64,000 nt of DNA from Gonocerus acuteangulatus (Eukaryota; Arthropoda; Insecta; Hemiptera; Coreidae). A program made the position numbers and the translations under genes. Of this stretch, positions 31,263 through 43,700 are shown piece after piece. The notes under the pieces were generated by a model, which was given only the letters and a program-made list of their open reading frames with translations, searched no databases and had not been told where the DNA came from. Numbering within the stretch: position 1 is the first letter of the stretch; each line of letters opens with the position of its first letter. The stretch lies in NCBI GenBank assembly GCA_946811695.1, contig OX328130.1, positions 77,231,599 through 77,295,598 on the forward strand, written 5' to 3'.

Positions 31263-31264
31263 CT

Positions 31265-31950
31265 GAAACAAATAAATACATGTAAGAAAATATATTTTAA
31301 ATGACATGTAACATGAGAAATGTTTCAAACACTATGTTCATGGGAGCTGGTAACGCACGTTTCTTGAATTGTTTCATGCACCTTGGAATTTCGCTAGAGC
31401 ATCTCACGGATAGATAAGCCCGGTACGGCCAAATTTATAATTTGACTTCGAAATAAGCTGTTCTCCCCTAACAGTCCAGGCAAAGCACAGTTATAGATGG
31501 AAATTTTTGGAACACAATTTTTGACTTGATTTTCCTAGTGATGATAAGAAAGCTGTCGCCACCAAATATGGCCAGATATCAGTTGGAAATTACAGTTATT
31601 CATTCATTAATAATAACATAATATATTGTACGATAATATATAACCAATATTACATAAAATATATACATTTACATAATATATGCCTTAAACTACAATAAAG
31701 TCCGAAACGTAGCAGTAAAAAAATGTAATATAAAAAAAAAAATTGGGGAATGTTATACCCATCTTTTTTAATTCTACCCAGATTAAATGTTGTTGTTTTC
31801 TCTGATATTTATTTATAAATATATTATTATTAAATAAATAAATATATGATTATAATAAATGAATCTAATATTTACTATCCTATATAAAATATTGTATTAT
31901 ATTTTACCTTTGCCAGCGTAATATATAATATAGACTAAGATACTAGAATG
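31265..31950. other. AT-rich DNA upstream of the candidate exon
   Basis: No feature was recognised. A TATATAA-rich region without a clear promoter. Confidence 0.4.
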
Positions 31951-31952
31951 GT

Positions 31953-32105
31953 TTGAGAGGAAAAGAGCAGATAGGTTTTCTCCGGCAGATAGCGGTGGTG
32001 GTGTTAGCCATGGCTATCTTCGAGGTCGGCACGTACACCAAGGCTGCTCTGTACCATCACCAGTCAACATTTAGGCTAGTATTAATATACAATACTCATC
32101 GATGG
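31953..32105. other. GC-rich island of about 150 bp, possible exon
   Basis: Amid AT-rich DNA, this block has a CCATGGC centre and stays open on both strands. Plus reads GFLRQIAVVVLAMAIFEVGT, a hydrophobic stretch. Minus reads MANTTTAICRRKPICS with a good start context. Either could be a first exon. No family was recognised. Confidence 0.3.
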
Positions 32106-32179
32106 AAAACTAAAGCTATTTCATTGGAAAATATTACGCTTTATTTCAGCACAATACATAATATATTTGGGAGGGGTTT

Positions 32180-32182
32180 CGG

Positions 32183-32208
<26 letters not shown>
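32180..32208. repeat. Homopolymer A(29)
   Basis: This A run could be the tail of a plus-strand retroposed insertion ending here. Confidence 0.8.
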
Positions 32209-32213
<5 letters not shown>

Positions 32214-32259
32214 TTTAAGGTATCGAACCTCCGACTTTAGCGATGAGGCTTTGCATCAA

Positions 32260-32460
32260 GGGGTAATTCTACCTTTTAACTTTTTTATGGGCTTTAATGC
32301 TTCCTTAACTAATCACAAATGATATCCAATAACGTTTATATGGCGGAAATGTTTTTAAATGCCTTTAAACTTACTGCCACTAGTCCTCCTTCAATACATT
32401 TTAAAAATAAAAACCATTGTTTTTTATTATAAGAAATTATAAAAACATTTAAAAAAACGT
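32260..32460. mobile_element. Fragment of the TTAA element family (copy 3)
   Basis: It starts GGGGTAATTCTACC right after TCAA (a likely decayed TTAA) and follows copy 1 through TCCTCCTTCAATACATTT to an A-rich stretch. The right half is missing. Confidence 0.65.
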
Positions 32461-32656
32461 CACGCAGAGGCTGCATAACTTAGCACTTTCCTCAGAATTT
32501 GGGTAGTCTAGAGTGCATTACTAAATAATTTGCTTAAAATAACATATATAAATAAAATAGTTTTGCTCTTTTACATTTATAATGAGCAACTATCATCCAG
32601 AGTTATGTTTATACATGGTGCTAACCTATTTAATAAATACAAAAGAACTTCACACT
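32461..32656. other. AT-rich spacer
   Basis: Nothing was recognised. Confidence 0.4.
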
Positions 32657-33187
32657 TTTTGCTCTTTTTGACCGGATAACTCATTAACGATAAACCCAAA
32701 AAATAAATGCCGTTCATGGGGTTGTAGAGCATTACATTCCCTTCAAGAATATAAAACTTTACTATTTTATGTATTTTCCTTCAAACGTGAAAACAGTTTT
32801 AGTGTTCATCGTGATATCTGGCGACAACTGTCGACCAATGAACCATTCGATTTCTCACCATTTCCAGTCAATGTATTGTCCAAAATATACTCCATTATGT
32901 AAATATAGTGAGTAAAAATAGCTGGACGTATAAATAGCACAAAATATATAATTTTGGGTCCACTGACCAGTTATGCACAGTCAATTAGATAAGATCTTGT
33001 CCATTATATTGGCAATGGTTTTGGTAAGACCATGTGAGTGCGCATATAACATTTGAAGGAAAATACATAAAATAGCAAAGTAATATATATTATCGAAGGG
33101 AATGCAATACTCTACAGCCATATAACCGTTATTTATTTTTTGGGTTCATCGTTGAAGAGTTATCCGGTCAAAACGGGGAAAAAATAT
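32657..33187. mobile_element. Long inverted-repeat (foldback) element
   Basis: The left arm contains GACCGGATAACTCATTAACG and the right arm the inverse, CGTTGAAGAGTTATCCGGTC. The arms run on through CCCAAAAAATAAAT, a GTAGAG.ATT block, CATTCCCTTC and ATTTTATGTATTTTCCTTCAAA, each over 120 bp long. No ORF and no clear target duplication were seen. Confidence 0.7.
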
Positions 33188-33534
33188 GCGGCCAAAGTGT
33201 TTTTCCCCAAAATGACAAACTTTCAAGAGCGGATATTTCGAAAACTAAAGATATCTCGAAAAACTTTAATGAATAGAACTTGTAGGAAATTTAATCAGCT
33301 TTCATTTGTTGTAGAATAGTCATGTCGCTAGGACGCAGGGTTTCCGAAATATACGTGAAAACCCGAAAAATGGGACCTTCTAAACCCCCCCTCCACCCCG
33401 GCACAAAGGCTACGGGTGAGGACTTTTGATATGTTCACCTCCTATCCAGCCCAAACAAAGTTACGAAGTCAAAAGTTTTGTTCCAAAAATTTATATCTGT
33501 AACTGTTCGTTGCCTGGACTGACAGGTACAGAAA
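33188..33534. other. Unclassified repeat-like DNA
   Basis: A CGAAAACTAAAGATATCTCG phrase and a C-rich CCCCCCCTCCACCCCGG patch are present. No gene was recognised. Confidence 0.35.
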
Positions 33535-34768
33535 AAAGTCCGACTCGCAGGAACTGCGTCATCTTAGCGCGGTTACGTACATCTCGAAGAAATGGAATAC
33601 ATAGGAAACTGACAGTAGACAACTTACACAGAAGCGGATAATTCTTAATCTGTAAAAGTCAATACAATTATGTACTGAAAACGTACTCACTCTTCGACTA
33701 CAGCTGAGAAGGCTCTATTCTAAACAACAAAAAATTCGTTTTGATTTTAAGTATCTTGTTTTACTAGCAAATTCGTTTTACTGTTATAATCAACTGTAAA
33801 TATGTGCTTCATAGCGAGTAAAATTCCATTCTGTCGTGGGTTAAATCTTCCTATAATATAAGAAATAACGATAACTTCAGTTGGAGGCTATGAGGAAGGT
33901 TATATAGATAGGAGAATCCAAAACAAGCTATGCATACGTCATCATGATTAGCCACTGCCATCATGATTACCACAGCCACTCCAAACTTGTTACTAATACC
34001 TTTCACAGTTTCTTAGCTTATTTTACTACACTACTAATTTTACTGGTAAATGCAATTAAAACAAAAACAACCAATTAAAAAGTAGGATAAAGAAAGAGAA
34101 AACCCCTTTCAAAACTACAAAAAAAAAAACACTTTTTACGTTTGAAGCGCTTATATCTCTGATTGACGTTGCTCCTTCAAATATTTCTTCAGAACCTTTT
34201 TTGTAGAGAATTTAGTAAGCATTCGAATGGTTACCTTCCATTTACCACGATTTCCCAACCGATATCGAGATATTTACGAAAAATGTATGAAGATCCGAAA
34301 CCCTTTCATGTCTATTAATAAAATTTTTTTTTTCGCGTACTTCCTTAACTCCAAACATAACCAAAATTTAAACATCTCAGTTGGGATTAATTTCCAAGAT
34401 GTAGAAAAAATTTCAATTGAATCCCGCGATTTTAAGTACCCACAATAAAATGACATACGAAAACATTGATTCCACTTTTCTCAAAAACGGTAGGCAGATT
34501 CTGTTGGCTAACGAACATGACCTTTCAAATAAGAAGACAGATTTTTGTACCAAATTTCATCAAAATCGGACCATTTTTGAGCATGCTAGAGCGTTAACAG
34601 ACAAGCATTTATATAAGTATATATATACATATTTGAACCACCTATATTTTCGTGATCTATGGGGTCTGAAACGAGAAAGTTTCTAGTCGGCACTTCTGGA
34701 TTGCGTCATGAGGTCAACCTCATAAGCGATTCCTCCCTATGGAGATAGGGAGGAACCGCGCTAAAACT
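33535..34768 (+). mobile_element. Dispersed ~1.2 kb repeat family (copy 1), Helentron-like ends
   Basis: It begins AAAGTCCGACTCGCAGGAAC and aligns almost throughout with 50826-52243. TTAGCGCGGTT near the start and AACCGCGCTAA at the end are inverse 11-mers. Just before the end is a hairpin, CCTCCCTA/TAGGGAGG, followed by AACCGCGCTAA. Hairpin plus CTRR-like end suggests a rolling-circle (Helentron/INE-1-type) origin, but the flanking bases do not prove it. It contains a short TA-rich tract. Confidence 0.55.
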
Positions 34769-35100
34769 CTCCTTAGTTAATGTTAATATTATTCTAATTA
34801 ATATAATAATATTTGCATATCTATTATATTTGAAAATATGTATTCACTTCATGAATCGCAATTTTAGTTCCCATAGTATGGTCAACTCAGTCTTTTAATT
34901 TTTCATATTATTTTTAAACTCCTGTAAGCTACCATATTAAGTTAGTGCATTTTTATTAACTCAGGTAATTATACTCTTTAGTCTGTAGACCGTAACACCG
35001 AATCCCTCGAGTACTATAATTTATCACTATCTGGGAGATGAGGGGAAAATTAGGGAATTCCATTTCCAAAACTCAGTGGAAACCCTGTGTGTGTTCATGT
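34769..35100. other. AT-rich spacer
   Basis: Nothing was recognised. Confidence 0.4.
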
Positions 35101-35106
35101 ATGTAT

Positions 35107-35112
<6 letters not shown>

Positions 35113-35162
<50 letters not shown>
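35113..35162. repeat. (TA)n microsatellite
   Basis: A nearly pure TA dinucleotide run, preceded by TGTG/TATG repeats. Confidence 0.9.
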
Positions 35163-35163
<1 letters not shown>

Positions 35164-35179
35164 CACATATATATTTATA

Positions 35180-35770
35180 TTGATGTTTCCAGGTAGTGGG
35201 GTTGCTTAATTCCAGAAGGTGAAACAAAATTCAGTCTTCCCACAAATTTTCTTTATTTTGCACTAGGCCTTTCAACACAAATGATCCATCATCAGGTGCT
35301 AACAACAAATAGAAGCATTAATATTATTGGACTCAAAAATTAGTACATTATTTTTGTTGCTTATAGTACATTACAAGGAGTGTAATTAACAATTAGAATT
35401 TATAAAGATAACGGTAATAGTATAAAACGGAACATGTTATAACTTTATAATAATAGAATATAAAGTTATCTTATATTAAACTTCATTTAGACAAGACCCT
35501 AAGTTTATAAATTTGTAATTATATACTAAAAACTGTAATTAGATAGTTCTTTAAGATTATATAATTTCCATTCTATAAAGTTATAACAAGTTCCATTTCA
35601 TACTATCACCGTTATCTTTATAAATTCTAATTAATAATTACTGTCATTGTAATGTACTATAATCTAAAGAAAATCTACTAATATTTGAGTCCAATAATAT
35701 TAATGCATGTTTCTATTTGTTCTTAAATAAAGAAGATTTGTGGGAAGACTGAATTTTGTTTCATCTTCTG

Positions 35771-35773
<3 letters not shown>
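35180..35773. mobile_element. Penelope-like foldback element inserted in a (TA)n tract
   Basis: The left end (GAAACAAAATTCAGTCTTCC) is the inverse of the right end (GGAAGACTGAATTTTGTTTC). Further paired blocks (GCATTAATATTATTGGACTC and its inverse) make a long hairpin centred near 35500. TA dinucleotide repeats lie on both sides, so it apparently inserted into a microsatellite. The left arm keeps a hammerhead core; the right arm lost it. Confidence 0.65.
35270..35295 (-). ncRNA. Hammerhead-ribozyme-like core
   Basis: The minus strand reads CTGATGA, a weak stem-loop (TGGATCATTTGTGTT), then GAAA and GGCCTAGTGC. The catalytic core matches the consensus exactly. Stem II is weak. Confidence 0.5.

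Positions 35774-35831
<58 letters not shown>
35774..35831. repeat. (TA)n microsatellite
   Basis: About 58 bp of alternating TA adjoining the foldback element. Confidence 0.9.
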
Positions 35832-35834
<3 letters not shown>

Positions 35835-35944
35835 TCAACTTTTTATTATTGCCCACGATAGGCGAATGATTTTAAATTAAGTACCTGAACAGAACGAATG
35901 GTGTACTACATTATGAACCCCCTGCCAACGAAAGGAATAAGAAC

Positions 35945-36090
35945 AATATATATAACTATTGAGCGCCGGTCTATGGCGCGGTTGCCGGTATGTTTAATGC
36001 CAACCCAGGCAAACGCTCAACCAAGTAGCGTAACCACGCCCAACGTTGCTTAACTTTGATAATCGGAAAGGGTGTATTCATACAGCCTTT
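35945..36090 (-). mobile_element. Degenerate 5S-derived SINE
   Basis: The minus strand shows AAGTTAAGCAACGTTGGGCG and a GGCATTAAACATACCGGC...ACCGCGCC tail, which are diverged versions of the 5S SINE blocks. Confidence 0.6.
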
Positions 36091-36160
36091 ATAAATTACC
36101 TCAAAATACAATATCCTTCTAGGGGAAAAATATTAATTTAAACATTAACGTATAAAGGGG

Positions 36161-36316
36161 TCTCCCGTGATCTAGTGGCTATCGCGCTGGATTCATAAGC
36201 GGGAGATGGTGGGTTCGATTCCCACCTCCGGCAGGAATTTTATCATCTCAGGGCTCGCTGTTAAAATTCCTCGCTGCACCCTGGATGTCGGCGCTAATGA
36301 CCTAGATTCTACCACT
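36161..36316 (+). mobile_element. tRNA-derived SINE truncated by the 93-bp array
   Basis: The head is almost a complete tRNA: TCTCCCGTGATCTAGTGGCT (A box), ATTCATAAGC in the anticodon arm, GGGTTCGATTCCCACC (B box and T arm). The tail GGATGTCGGCGCTAATGACC matches the SINE at 19.1 kb, then changes to satellite sequence at about 36309 instead of reaching the poly(A). Confidence 0.8.
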
Positions 36317-39300
36317 TTATCCCGGCATGTGTATGAAATTGATACACAGTGTTAGTGTATTAAGACGATACGACCATCAAATTGAAACAAGGTGTAGTTA
36401 TTCTACCACTTATCCCGGTATGTGTATGAAATTGATACTCAGTGTTAGTGTATTAAGACGACACGACCATCAAATTGAAACAAGGTGTAGTTATTCTACC
36501 ACTTATCCCGGCATGTGTATGAAATTGATACACAGTGTTAGTGTATTAAGACGACACGACCATCAAATTGAAACAAGGTGTAGTTATTCTACCACTTATC
36601 CCGGCATGTGTATGAAATTGATACACGGTGTTAGTGTATTAAGACGATACGACCATCAAATTGAAACAAGGTGTAGTTATTCTACCACTTATCCCGGCAT
36701 GTGTATGAAATTGATACACAGTGTTAGTGTATTAAGACGATACGAACATCAAATTGAAACAAGGTGTAGTTATTCTACCACTTATCCCGGCATGTGTATG
36801 AAATTGATACACAGTGTTAGTGTATTAAGACGATACGACCATCAAATTGAAACAAGGTGTAGTTATTCTACCACTTATCCCGGCATGTGTATGAAATTGA
36901 TACACAGTGTTAGTGTATTAAGACGATACGAACATCAAATTGAAACAAGGTGTAGTTATTCTACCACTTATCCCGGCATGTGTATGAAATTGATACACAG
37001 TGTTAGTGTATTAAGACGATACGACCATCAAATTGAAACAAGGTGTAGTTATTCTACCACTTATCCCGGCATGTGTATGAAATTGATACACAGTGTTAGT
37101 GTATTAAGACGATACGAACATCAAATTGAAACAAGGTGTAGTTATTCTACCACTTTATCCCGGCATGTGTATGAAATTGATACACAGTGTTAGTGTATTA
37201 AGACGATACGAACATCAAATTGAAACAAGGTGTAGTTATTCTACCACTTATCCCGGTATGTGTATGAAATTGATACACATTGTTAGTGTATTAAGACGAT
37301 ACGAACATCAAATTGAAACAAGGTGTAGTTATTCTACCACTTTATCCCGGCATGTGTATGAAATTGATACACAGTGTTAGTGTATTAAGACGATACGAAC
37401 ATCAAATTGAAACAAGGTGTAGTTATTCTACCACTTTATCCCGGCATGTGTATGAAATTGATACACAGTGTTAGTGTATTAAGACGATACGAACATCAAA
37501 TTGAAACAAGGTGTAGTTATTCTACCACTTATCCCGGCATGTGTATGAAATTGATACACGGTGTTAGTGTATTAAGACGATACGACCATCAAATTGAAAC
37601 AAGGTGTAGTTATTCTACCACTTATCCCGGCATGTGTATGAAATTGATACACAGTGTTAGTGTATTAAGACGACACGACCATCAAATTGAAACAAGGTGT
37701 AGTTATTCTACCACTTATCCCGGCATGTGTATGAAATTGATACACAGTGTTAGTGTATTAAGACGATACGAACATCAAATTGAAACAAGGTGTAGTTATT
37801 CTACCACTTTATCCCGGCATGTGTATGAAATTGATACACAGTGTTAGTGTATTAAGACGATACGAACATCAAATTGAAACAAGGTGTAGTTATTCTACCA
37901 CTTATCCCGGCATGTGTATGAAATTGATACACGGTGTTAGTGTATTAAGACGATACGACCATCAAATTGAAACAAGGTGTAGTTATTCTACCACTTATCC
38001 CGGCATGTGTATGAAATTGATACACAGTGTTAGTGTATTAAGACGACACGACCATCAAATTGAAACAAGGTGTAGTTATTCTACCACTTATCCCGGCATG
38101 TGTATGAAATTGATACACAGTGTTAGTGTATTAAGACGATACGAACATCAAATTGAAACAAGGTGTAGTTATTCTACCACTTATCCCGGCATGTGTATGA
38201 AATTGATACACGGTGTTAGTGTATTAAGACGATACGACCATCAAATTGAAACAAGGTGTAGTTATTCTACCACTTATCCCGGCATGTGTATGAAATTGAT
38301 ACACAGTGTTAGTGTATTAAGACGACACGACCATCAAATTGAAACAAGGTGTAGTTATTCTACCACTTATCCCGGCATGTGTATGAAATTGATACACGGT
38401 GTTAGTGTATTAAGACGATACGACCATCAAATTGAAACAAGGTGTAGTTATTCTACCACTTATCCCGGCATGTGTATGAAATTGATACACAGTGTTAGTG
38501 TATTAAGACGACACGACCATCAAATTGAAACAAGGTGTAGTTATTCTACCACTTATCCCGGCATGTGTATGAAATTGATACACGGTGTTAGTGTATTAAG
38601 ACGATACGACCATCAAATTGAAACAAGGTGTAGTTATTCTACCACTTATCCCGGCATGTGTATGAAATTGATACACAGTGTTAGTGTATTAAGACGATAC
38701 GACCATCAAATTGAAACAAGGTGTAGTTATTCTTCCACTTATCCCGGTATGTGTATGAAATTGATACACATTGTTAGTGTATTAAGACGATACGACCATC
38801 AAATTGAAACAAGGTGTAGTTATTCTACCACTTATCCCGGCATGTGTATGAAATTGATACACGGTGTTAGTGTATTAAGACGATACGACCATCAAATTGA
38901 AACAAGGTGTAGTTATTCTACCACTTATCCCGGTATGTGTATGAAATTGATACACAGTGTTAGTGTATTAAGACGATACGACCATCAAATTGAAACAAGG
39001 TGTAGTTATTCTTCCACTTATCCCGGTATGTGTATGAAATTGATACACATTGTTAGTGTATTAAGACGATACGAACATCAAATTGAAACAAGGTGTAGTT
39101 ATTCTACCACTTATCCCGGCATGTGTATGAAATTGATACACGGTGTTAGTGTATTAAGACGATACGACCATCAAATTGAAACAAGGTGTAGTTATTCTAC
39201 CACTTATCCCGGCATGTGTATGAAATTGATACACAGTGTTAGTGTATTAAGACGATACGAACATCAAATTGAAACAAGGTGTAGTTATTCTTCCACTTAT

Positions 39301-40728
39301 CCCGGTATGTGTATGAAATTGATACACATTGTTAGTGTATTAAGACGATACGACCATCAAATTGAAACAAGGTGTAGTTATTCTACCACTTATCCCGGTA
39401 TGTGTATGAAATTGATACACGGTGTTAGTGTATTAAGACGATACGAACATCAAATTGAAACAAGGTGTAGTTATTCTACCACTTATCCCGGCATGTGTAT
39501 GAAATTGATACACATTGTTAGTGTATTAAGACGATACGAACATCAAATTGAAACAAGGTGTAGTTATTCTTCCACTTATCCCGGTATGTGTATGAAATTG
39601 ATACACATTGTTAGTGTATTAAGACGATACGACCATCAAATTGAAACAAGGTGTAGTTATTCTACCACTTATCCCGGCATGTGTATGAAATTGATACACA
39701 TTGTTAGTGTATTAAGACGATACGAACATCAAATTGAAACAAGGTGTAGTTATTCTACCACTTATCCCGGTATGTGTATGAAATTGATACACATTGTTAG
39801 TGTATTAAGACGATACGAACATCAAATTGAAACAAGGTGTAGTTATTCTTCCACTTATCCCGGTATGTGTATGAAATTGATACACATTGTTAGTGTATTA
39901 AGACGATACGAACATCAAATTGAAACAAGGTGTAGTTATTCTACCACTTATCCCGGCATGTGTATGAAATTGATACACATTGTTAGTGTATTAAGACGAT
40001 ACGACCATCAAATTGAAACAAGGTGTAGTTATTCTTCCACTTATCCCGGTATGTGTATGAAATTGATACACATTGTTAGTGTATTAAGACGATACGAACA
40101 TCAAATTGAAACAAGGTGTAGTTATTCTACCACTTATCCCGGCATGTGTATGAAATTGATACACATTGTTAGTGTATTAAGACGATACGAACATCAAATT
40201 GAAACAAGGTGTAGTTATTCTACCACTTATCCCGGTATGTGTATGAAATTGATACACATTGTTAGTGTATTAAGACGATACGAACATCAAATTGAAACAA
40301 GGTGTAGTTATTCTTCCACTTATCCCGGTATGTGTATGAAATTGATACACATTGTTAGTGTATTAAGACGATACGAACATCAAATTGAAACAAGGTGTAG
40401 TTATTCTTCCACTTATCCCGGTATGTGTATGAAATTGATACACATTGTTAGTGTATTAAGACGATACGAACATCAAATTGATACACAGTGTTAGTGTATT
40501 AAGACGATACAACCATCAAATTGAAACAAGGTGTAGTTATTCTACCACTTATCCCGGCATGTGTATGAAATTGATACACAGTGTTAGTGTATTAAGACGA
40601 TAAGACCATCAAATTGAAACAAGGTGTAGTTATTCTACCACTTATCCCGGCATGTGTATGAAATTGATACACAGTGTTAGTGTATTAAGACGATAAGACC
40701 ATCAAATTGAAACAAGGTGTAGTTATTG
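36317..40728. repeat. Minisatellite, about 47 copies of a 93-bp unit
   Basis: The unit contains TATCCCGGCATGTGTATGAA, ATTGATACACAGTGTTAGTG and CAAATTGAAACAAGGTGTAG. Since 93 is 31 codons, the plus strand stays open for long stretches (904 codons at 37780-40494). Five copies in the left part have an extra T (CACTTTATCC) that breaks frame. Variants are mostly amino-acid-changing (CAGTG/CGGTG/CATTG, GACCAT/GAACAT) and shift along the array: CAGTG dominates the left and CATTG the right. This argues for a satellite, not a protein gene. Confidence 0.95.
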
Positions 40729-40738
40729 GGTTCAGACA

Positions 40739-43700
40739 CAAATTGATTTACACGGCCTCCTAGTACAGCAATGATTTACACGGCCTCCTAGTAAAGCAAT
40801 GATTTACACGGCCTCCTAGTACAGCAATGATTTACACGGCCTCCAAGTACAGCAATGATTTACACGGCCTCCTAGTACAGCAATGATTTACACGGCCTCC
40901 TAGTACAGCAATGATTTACACTGCCTCCAAGTACAGCAATGATTTACACGGCCTCCAAGTACAGCAATGATTTACACGGCCTCCTAGTACAGCAATGATT
41001 TACACGGCCTCCTAGTACAGCAATGATTTACACTGCCTCCAAGTACAGCAATGATTTACACGGTCTCCTAGTACAGCAATGATTTACACGGCCTCCTAGT
41101 ACAGCAATGATTTACACGGTCTCCTAGTACAGCAATGATTTACACGGCCTCCAAGTACAGCAATGATTTACACGGCCTCCAAGTACAGCAATGATTTACA
41201 CGGTCTCCTAGTACAGCAATGATTTACACGGCCTCCTAGTACAGCAATGATTTACACGGCCTCCAAGTACAGCAATGATTTACACGGCCTCCTAGTACAG
41301 CAATGATTTACACGGTCTCCTAGTACAGCAATGATTTACACGGCCTCCTAGTAAAGCAATGATTTACACGGCCTCCTAGTACAGCAATGATTTACACGGC
41401 CTCCTAGTACAGCAATGATTTACACGGCCTCCTAGTACAGCAATGATTTACACGGCCTCCAAGTACAGCAATGATTTACACGGCCTCCTAGTACAGCAAT
41501 GATTTACACGGCCTCCTAGTACAGCAATGATTTACACGGCCTCCAAGTACAGCAATGATTTACACGGCCACCTAGTACAGCAATGATTTACACGGCCTCC
41601 TAGTACAGCAATGATTTACACGGCCTCCTAGTACAGCAATGATTTACACGGCCTCCTAGTACAGCAATGATTTACACGGCCTCCTAGTACAGCAATGATT
41701 TACACGGCCTCCTAGTACAGCAATGATTTACACGGCCTCCTAGTACAGCAATGATTTACACGGCCTCCTAGTACAGCAATGATTTACACGGCCTCCTAGT
41801 ACAGCAATGATTTACACGGCCTCCTAGTAAAGCAATGATTTACACGGTCTCCAAGTACAGCAATGATTTACACGGCCTCCAAGTACAGCAATGATTTACA
41901 CGGTCTCCTAGTACAGCAATGATTTACACGGCCTCCTAGTAAAGCAATGATTTACACGGCCTCCTAGTACAGCAATGATTTACACGGCCTCCTAGTACAG
42001 CAATGATTTACACGGCCTCCTAGTACAGCAATGATTTACACGGCCTCCAAGTACAGCAATGATTTACACGGCCTCCTAGTACAGCAATGATTTACACGGC
42101 CTCCTAGTAAAGCAATGATTTACACGGTCTCCAAGTACAGCAATGATTTACACGGCCTCCAAGTACAGCAATGATTTACACGGTCTCCTAGTACAGCAAT
42201 GATTTACACGGCCTCCTAGTAAAGCAATGATTTACACGGCCTCCTAGTACAGCAATGATTTACACGGCCTCCAAGTACAGCAATGATTTACACGGCCTCC
42301 TAGTACAGCAATGATTTACACGGCCTCCTAGTACAGCAATGATTTACACGGCCTCCTAGTACAGCAATGATTTACACGGCCTCCTAGTAAAGCAATGATT
42401 TACACGGCCTCCTAGTACAGCAATGATTTACACGGCCTCCTAGTACAGCAATGATTTACACGGCCTCCTAGTACAGCAATGATTTACACGGCCTCCTAGT
42501 ACAGCAATGATTTACACGGCCTCCTAGTACAGCAATGATTTACACGGCCTCCTAGTAAAGCAATGATTTACACGGTCTCCTAGTACAGCAATGATTTACA
42601 CGGCCTCCAAGTACAGCAATGATTTACACGGTCTCCTAGTACAGCAATGATTTACACGGCCTCCTAGTACAGCAATGATTTACACGGCCTCCTAGTACAG
42701 CAATGATTTACACGGCCTCCTAGTACAGCAATGATTTACACGGCCTCCTAGTAAAGCAATGATTTACACGGTCTCCTAGTACAGCAATGATTTACACGGC
42801 CTCCAAGTACAGCAATGATTTACACGGTCTCCTAGTACAGCAATGATTTACACGGCCTCCTAGTACAGCAATGATTTACACGGCCTCCTAGTACAGCAAT
42901 GATTTACACGGCCTCCTAGTACAGCAATGATTTACACGGTCTCCTAGTACAGCAATGATTTACACGGCCTCCTAGTACAGCAATGATTTACACGGCCTCC
43001 TAGTACAGCAATTATTTACACGGCCTCCTAGTACAGCAATGATTTACACGGCCTCCTAGTACAGCAATGATTTACACGGCCTCCTAGTACAGCAATGATT
43101 TACACGGTCTCCTAGTACAGCAATGATTTACACGGTCTCCTAGTACAGCAATGATTTACACGGTCTCCTAGTACAGCAATGATTTACACGGCCTCCTAGT
43201 ACAGCAATGATTTACACGGCCTCCTAGTACAGCAATTATTTACACGGCCTCCTAGTACAGCAATGATTTACACGGCCTCCTAGTACAGCAATGATTTACA
43301 CGGCCTCCTAGTACAGCAATGATTTACACGGTCTCCTAGTACAGCAATGATTTACACGGTCTCCTAGTACAGCAATGATTTACACGGCCTCCTAGTACAG
43401 CAATGATTTACACGGTCTCCTAGTACAGCAATGATTTACACGGCCTCCTAGTACAGCAATTATTTACACGGTCTCCTAGTACAGCAATGATTTACACGGT
43501 CTCCTAGTACAGCAATGATTTACACGGTCTCCTAGTACAGCAATGATTTACACGGCCTCCTAGTACAGCAATGATTTACACGGCCTCCTAGTACAGCAAT
43601 TATTTACACGGTCTCCTAGTACAGCAATGATTTACACGGCCTCCTAGTACAGCAATGATTTACACGGCCTCCTAGTACAGCAATGATTTACACGGCCTCC

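Noticed and set aside
36161..36233. Functional tRNA gene
   Set aside because: The sequence is a SINE head: the arms do not all pair, and it continues into a SINE tail shared with other copies.
37780..40494. 904-codon ORF with a 31-residue repeat
   Set aside because: It results from a 93-bp satellite unit. Most unit variants change the amino acid, and one-base-longer units break the frame elsewhere in the array.
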